This document shows, one piece after another, positions 61,691-64,000 of a DNA stretch of 64,000 nucleotides. The notes beneath the pieces were generated by a model. That model ran no database searches. It was not told where the DNA came from and was given only the letters and a program-made list of their open reading frames with translations. Each line of letters opens with the position of its first letter. Within the stretch, counting starts at the first letter, position 1. Position numbers and translations under genes: made by a program. Where the stretch lies: assembly GCA_036874045.1 (NCBI GenBank), contig CM072339.1, positions 2,177,501 through 2,241,500 on the forward strand. Reading direction: 5' to 3'. Source of the stretch: Cymodocea nodosa (lineage: Eukaryota > Streptophyta > Magnoliopsida > Alismatales > Cymodoceaceae).

Positions 61691-63380
61691 TCTTCATTCA
61701 CATTGCTTGTTGTCTTGTCAGTTTAAATTAATTTTTATAAGAAAACAAGTAATCTCTCAAATAAGATTTAAATCTAGTAAATCTATTCGTTTAATTTATT
61801 GTAAGTGCACAACATCAGTTATAAAAAAGTATGAAAGAATAGGTCGAACTACAGGAAATGTTTAAAATCAATTTCTAGAGTACTTTAAAATGAGTGCAGT
61901 GTTATACTAATGAAACTTCTCACTCCGTTAAGTTACTACTTAACTTAATAAAGTAAGTATTACTTTATTGAATTAACAAATAACTCAACAAACTATCCTT
62001 GTTGAGTTAAAGATAACCCAATGAATATCTTCGTAACTTACTCTCACTATAGTTGTTTGCATCTAAACTTGGTCAACCATTGAGCAATCCCAAAGAATGC
62101 AAACAACACTCTTACGCTCTCTGATTATTACTTATATCAAATTTAACAACAAATAGATTTAGGATCTAAATGAATTTAAATAGTAAACAATCAAATGACG
62201 ATTTCAAAGATTTAAATTAACTAGTTTTAACATAAAGTTATGCAATTTCATATTAGATTGAAATAACATAAAATACACTACATTCAACAATTACTAATAG
62301 ACTATACAAACACAAACATATAACATGATAAATACATGGATGTAAACATGAATATTAATGTTCAGGTAGACAATTGATGAATGACAATGCTCTCTATTAA
62401 AAACCAAAGATCTTCAACACTACATGCGACACAGTTACACTATTGAGAACTTAATTACTTGTTGTTAAGCACTCCTCTCTTTATTGAATTGCAAACCTAA
62501 ACTTTTGTAAGATGATCTCTAATCTCTTCTTTAGCAAATCGACATCAACCCGACACTAAGGCTGAGAACTTTAATCGTCTTCTAAGAGATGATTCGGTGT
62601 TTGATGAAGAAATATTTCCTTCCTGTGACGTGATTACTCCTTCACAATAGTTGTCAATCACCATGGTTTGCTCAAAATCAATCTGACTCTAGAAATTATC
62701 TCTATAGACCTCTAATGAAACCTCTGATGAATGATGGATGGTAGTAAAAAAAAGATATCTCAAGGAACATTCGACACTTTTTGTAGTGAGCATGGTAATT
62801 TTCTTCCCCAACCTATTGGATTTCTTTCAATCCTTTTATATTTCTTTTTCACTAACAATTGTTGGCACCAACATGATTAGCTAGATTCTTCTTTCCTGTA
62901 CATTAATGATTGTAATTGCTTCTTCGTTCCACGTTAGAGATCATGGGTGTGAATCATGTAACATAGTCTTCCTACACATTTCCTATAACTGCTTAGAATT
63001 GCACATTAAGTAATAACTAATCCATGAAGTTAACTCAATGGACTAACTTCACTAACTTAACCACTTAACTCAACAGATTGACTCCATTGAGTTATTTAGT
63101 AATCCAACAGACTAAGCCCTACAATTCAATAATATAATAGAATAATTTATATATAAATACTATATAGGTGTAAACAACATTTAATACTATGTATAAGGGA
63201 AGTTTTTCAATTATTCAGAAATGATAATTAACATTAATTTCTTCAATTTATGCATATTCATCAATTAAGCCTTAAGTTTATGTAAATATAACATAATTAT
63301 CTAATTCTCATCTGATAAGCTAAATAATATGTCATTAACCATTCATTAACTACCAATATTATGCATGTTTTTATTCTAAA
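61691..63380 (-). mobile_element. LTR-like fossil sequence, minus orientation
   Basis: Blocks with the motif TTGAGTTAA and variants (about 61,930-62,040 and 63,020-63,120) and a TATA-like TATAAAAGG on the minus strand (plus about 62,834-62,842) suggest decayed LTR DNA. The sequence from the centre of the foldback at 63,383 outward is shared in inverted form by the plus-strand DNA to its right. No coding domain of a retroelement was recognised, so the family is uncertain. Confidence 0.35.
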
Positions 63381-63540
63381 TACTTGTTTAGAATGAAAAG
63401 TACATAATATTAATGATTAAATAATGGTTAATTGTATAATATTTAGTTTATCATATGAGAATTAAGCCATTATGTTATAATTACATGATTATAGGTTTTA
63501 ATGAAAGAATCTGCATAATTTCAGGGAATTAGCGTTAATT
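63226..63540. repeat. Large imperfect foldback, arms ~155 bp
   Basis: Left arm 63,226-63,380 and right arm 63,387-63,540 are inverted copies with a 6-base loop. Pairing is best at the centre (ATTCTAAA opposite TTTAGAAT) and continues outward with scattered mismatches, by eye around three quarters identical. It may mark where two LTR-like sequences of one family meet head to head. Confidence 0.8.
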
Positions 63541-64000
63541 AAGTATATTTTTAAATTGTCAATGAGATTTAGGCCTTTTTATTTCCTAAGTATCTGAAAT
63601 GTCTGTTGTTTCAAAAAGTTTTATTTTACGTACCGAATAGTTTCATTTTAAATGCTTAAAAAGTATTTTATTATTATTTTAAGGACACATGTTATAACAT
63701 TAATACATGACTTAAGTTATTTTTTGAAAAGTTAGATAGTAACTATCTAAAATGCGTCTAAGCATCAGATAGTTATGTTTGCAAGTATCTGAAATACCTT
63801 TTTTTTATTGGTCAATTGTTTTAATATTATAAGTTATTTCTTTATGGCATGTGGCATAGATATTATTTATATATATATATCTCCGTTGAGTTAAGCTTTA
63901 CTCAATGAGGGAAGTTCGTTGAGTTAATAGTTGAGTCAACAAAGTAAGTTTGTTGAATTACACTAACTCCACAAACTAACTATTTTCTAATATTTAATAT
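63541..64000 (+). mobile_element. LTR-like fossil sequence, plus orientation, cut by window end
   Basis: Outward continuation of the right arm. It ends with the GTTGAGTTAA / ACTCAATGAGG palindrome set (63,880-63,990), which also occurs in the left, inverted sequence. Probably the same LTR family as to its left. Confidence 0.35.

Overview
The window is nuclear DNA of a flowering plant. It carries intron-containing genes with GT-AG splice sites, a malectin-like LRR receptor kinase pair, an R2R3-MYB gene, a plant-type RR-TZF zinc-finger gene, and plant lineages of Ty3/gypsy, Ty1/copia and PIF/Harbinger elements. The GC-rich coding style of the MYB and zinc-finger genes in an AT-rich background would fit a monocot, but I cannot name the species. 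Four protein-coding genes are well supported; most of the rest is AT-rich intergenic DNA and decayed mobile elements.

Layout. About 0.28-8.23 kb and 12.63-20.27 kb are two copies of one ~8 kb segment. Each holds a 13-exon receptor kinase gene on the plus strand (885 and 894 residues by my splice model, both open throughout). A central 2.8 kb tract of the two copies is almost identical while the flanks are clearly diverged, which points to gene conversion. Each promoter contains an older internal duplication of about 0.7 kb. The spacer at 8.2-12.6 kb holds two GC-richer islands of unknown origin.

From 20.27 to 27.9 kb lie retroelement fossils: a Reina-like LTR with primer-binding site and gag remains, then an Athila-like pol region split by a ~1.4 kb copia-type solo LTR. 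Next comes a 2.5 kb T-rich repeat field (28.04-30.56 kb) built from two alternating kinds of small palindromes. A MYB gene of the RAX/MYB36/MYB68 type sits at 34.84-36.25 kb (minus). A copia fossil (minus) follows at 37.6-38.9 kb, then long stretches with nothing I can name, a decayed PIF/Harbinger transposon at 48.4-51.4 kb, and an intronless RR-TZF gene (minus) at 57.75-58.91 kb with a TATA box and several ACGT-core boxes upstream. The last 2.5 kb has LTR-like DNA arranged head to head around a large foldback.

No evidence links the MYB, the zinc-finger gene and the kinases functionally. The kinases form a tandem receptor cluster; the zinc-finger gene looks like a single stress- or ABA-responsive gene; the MYB is a developmental regulator type. 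All coordinates of introns and element ends were read by eye.
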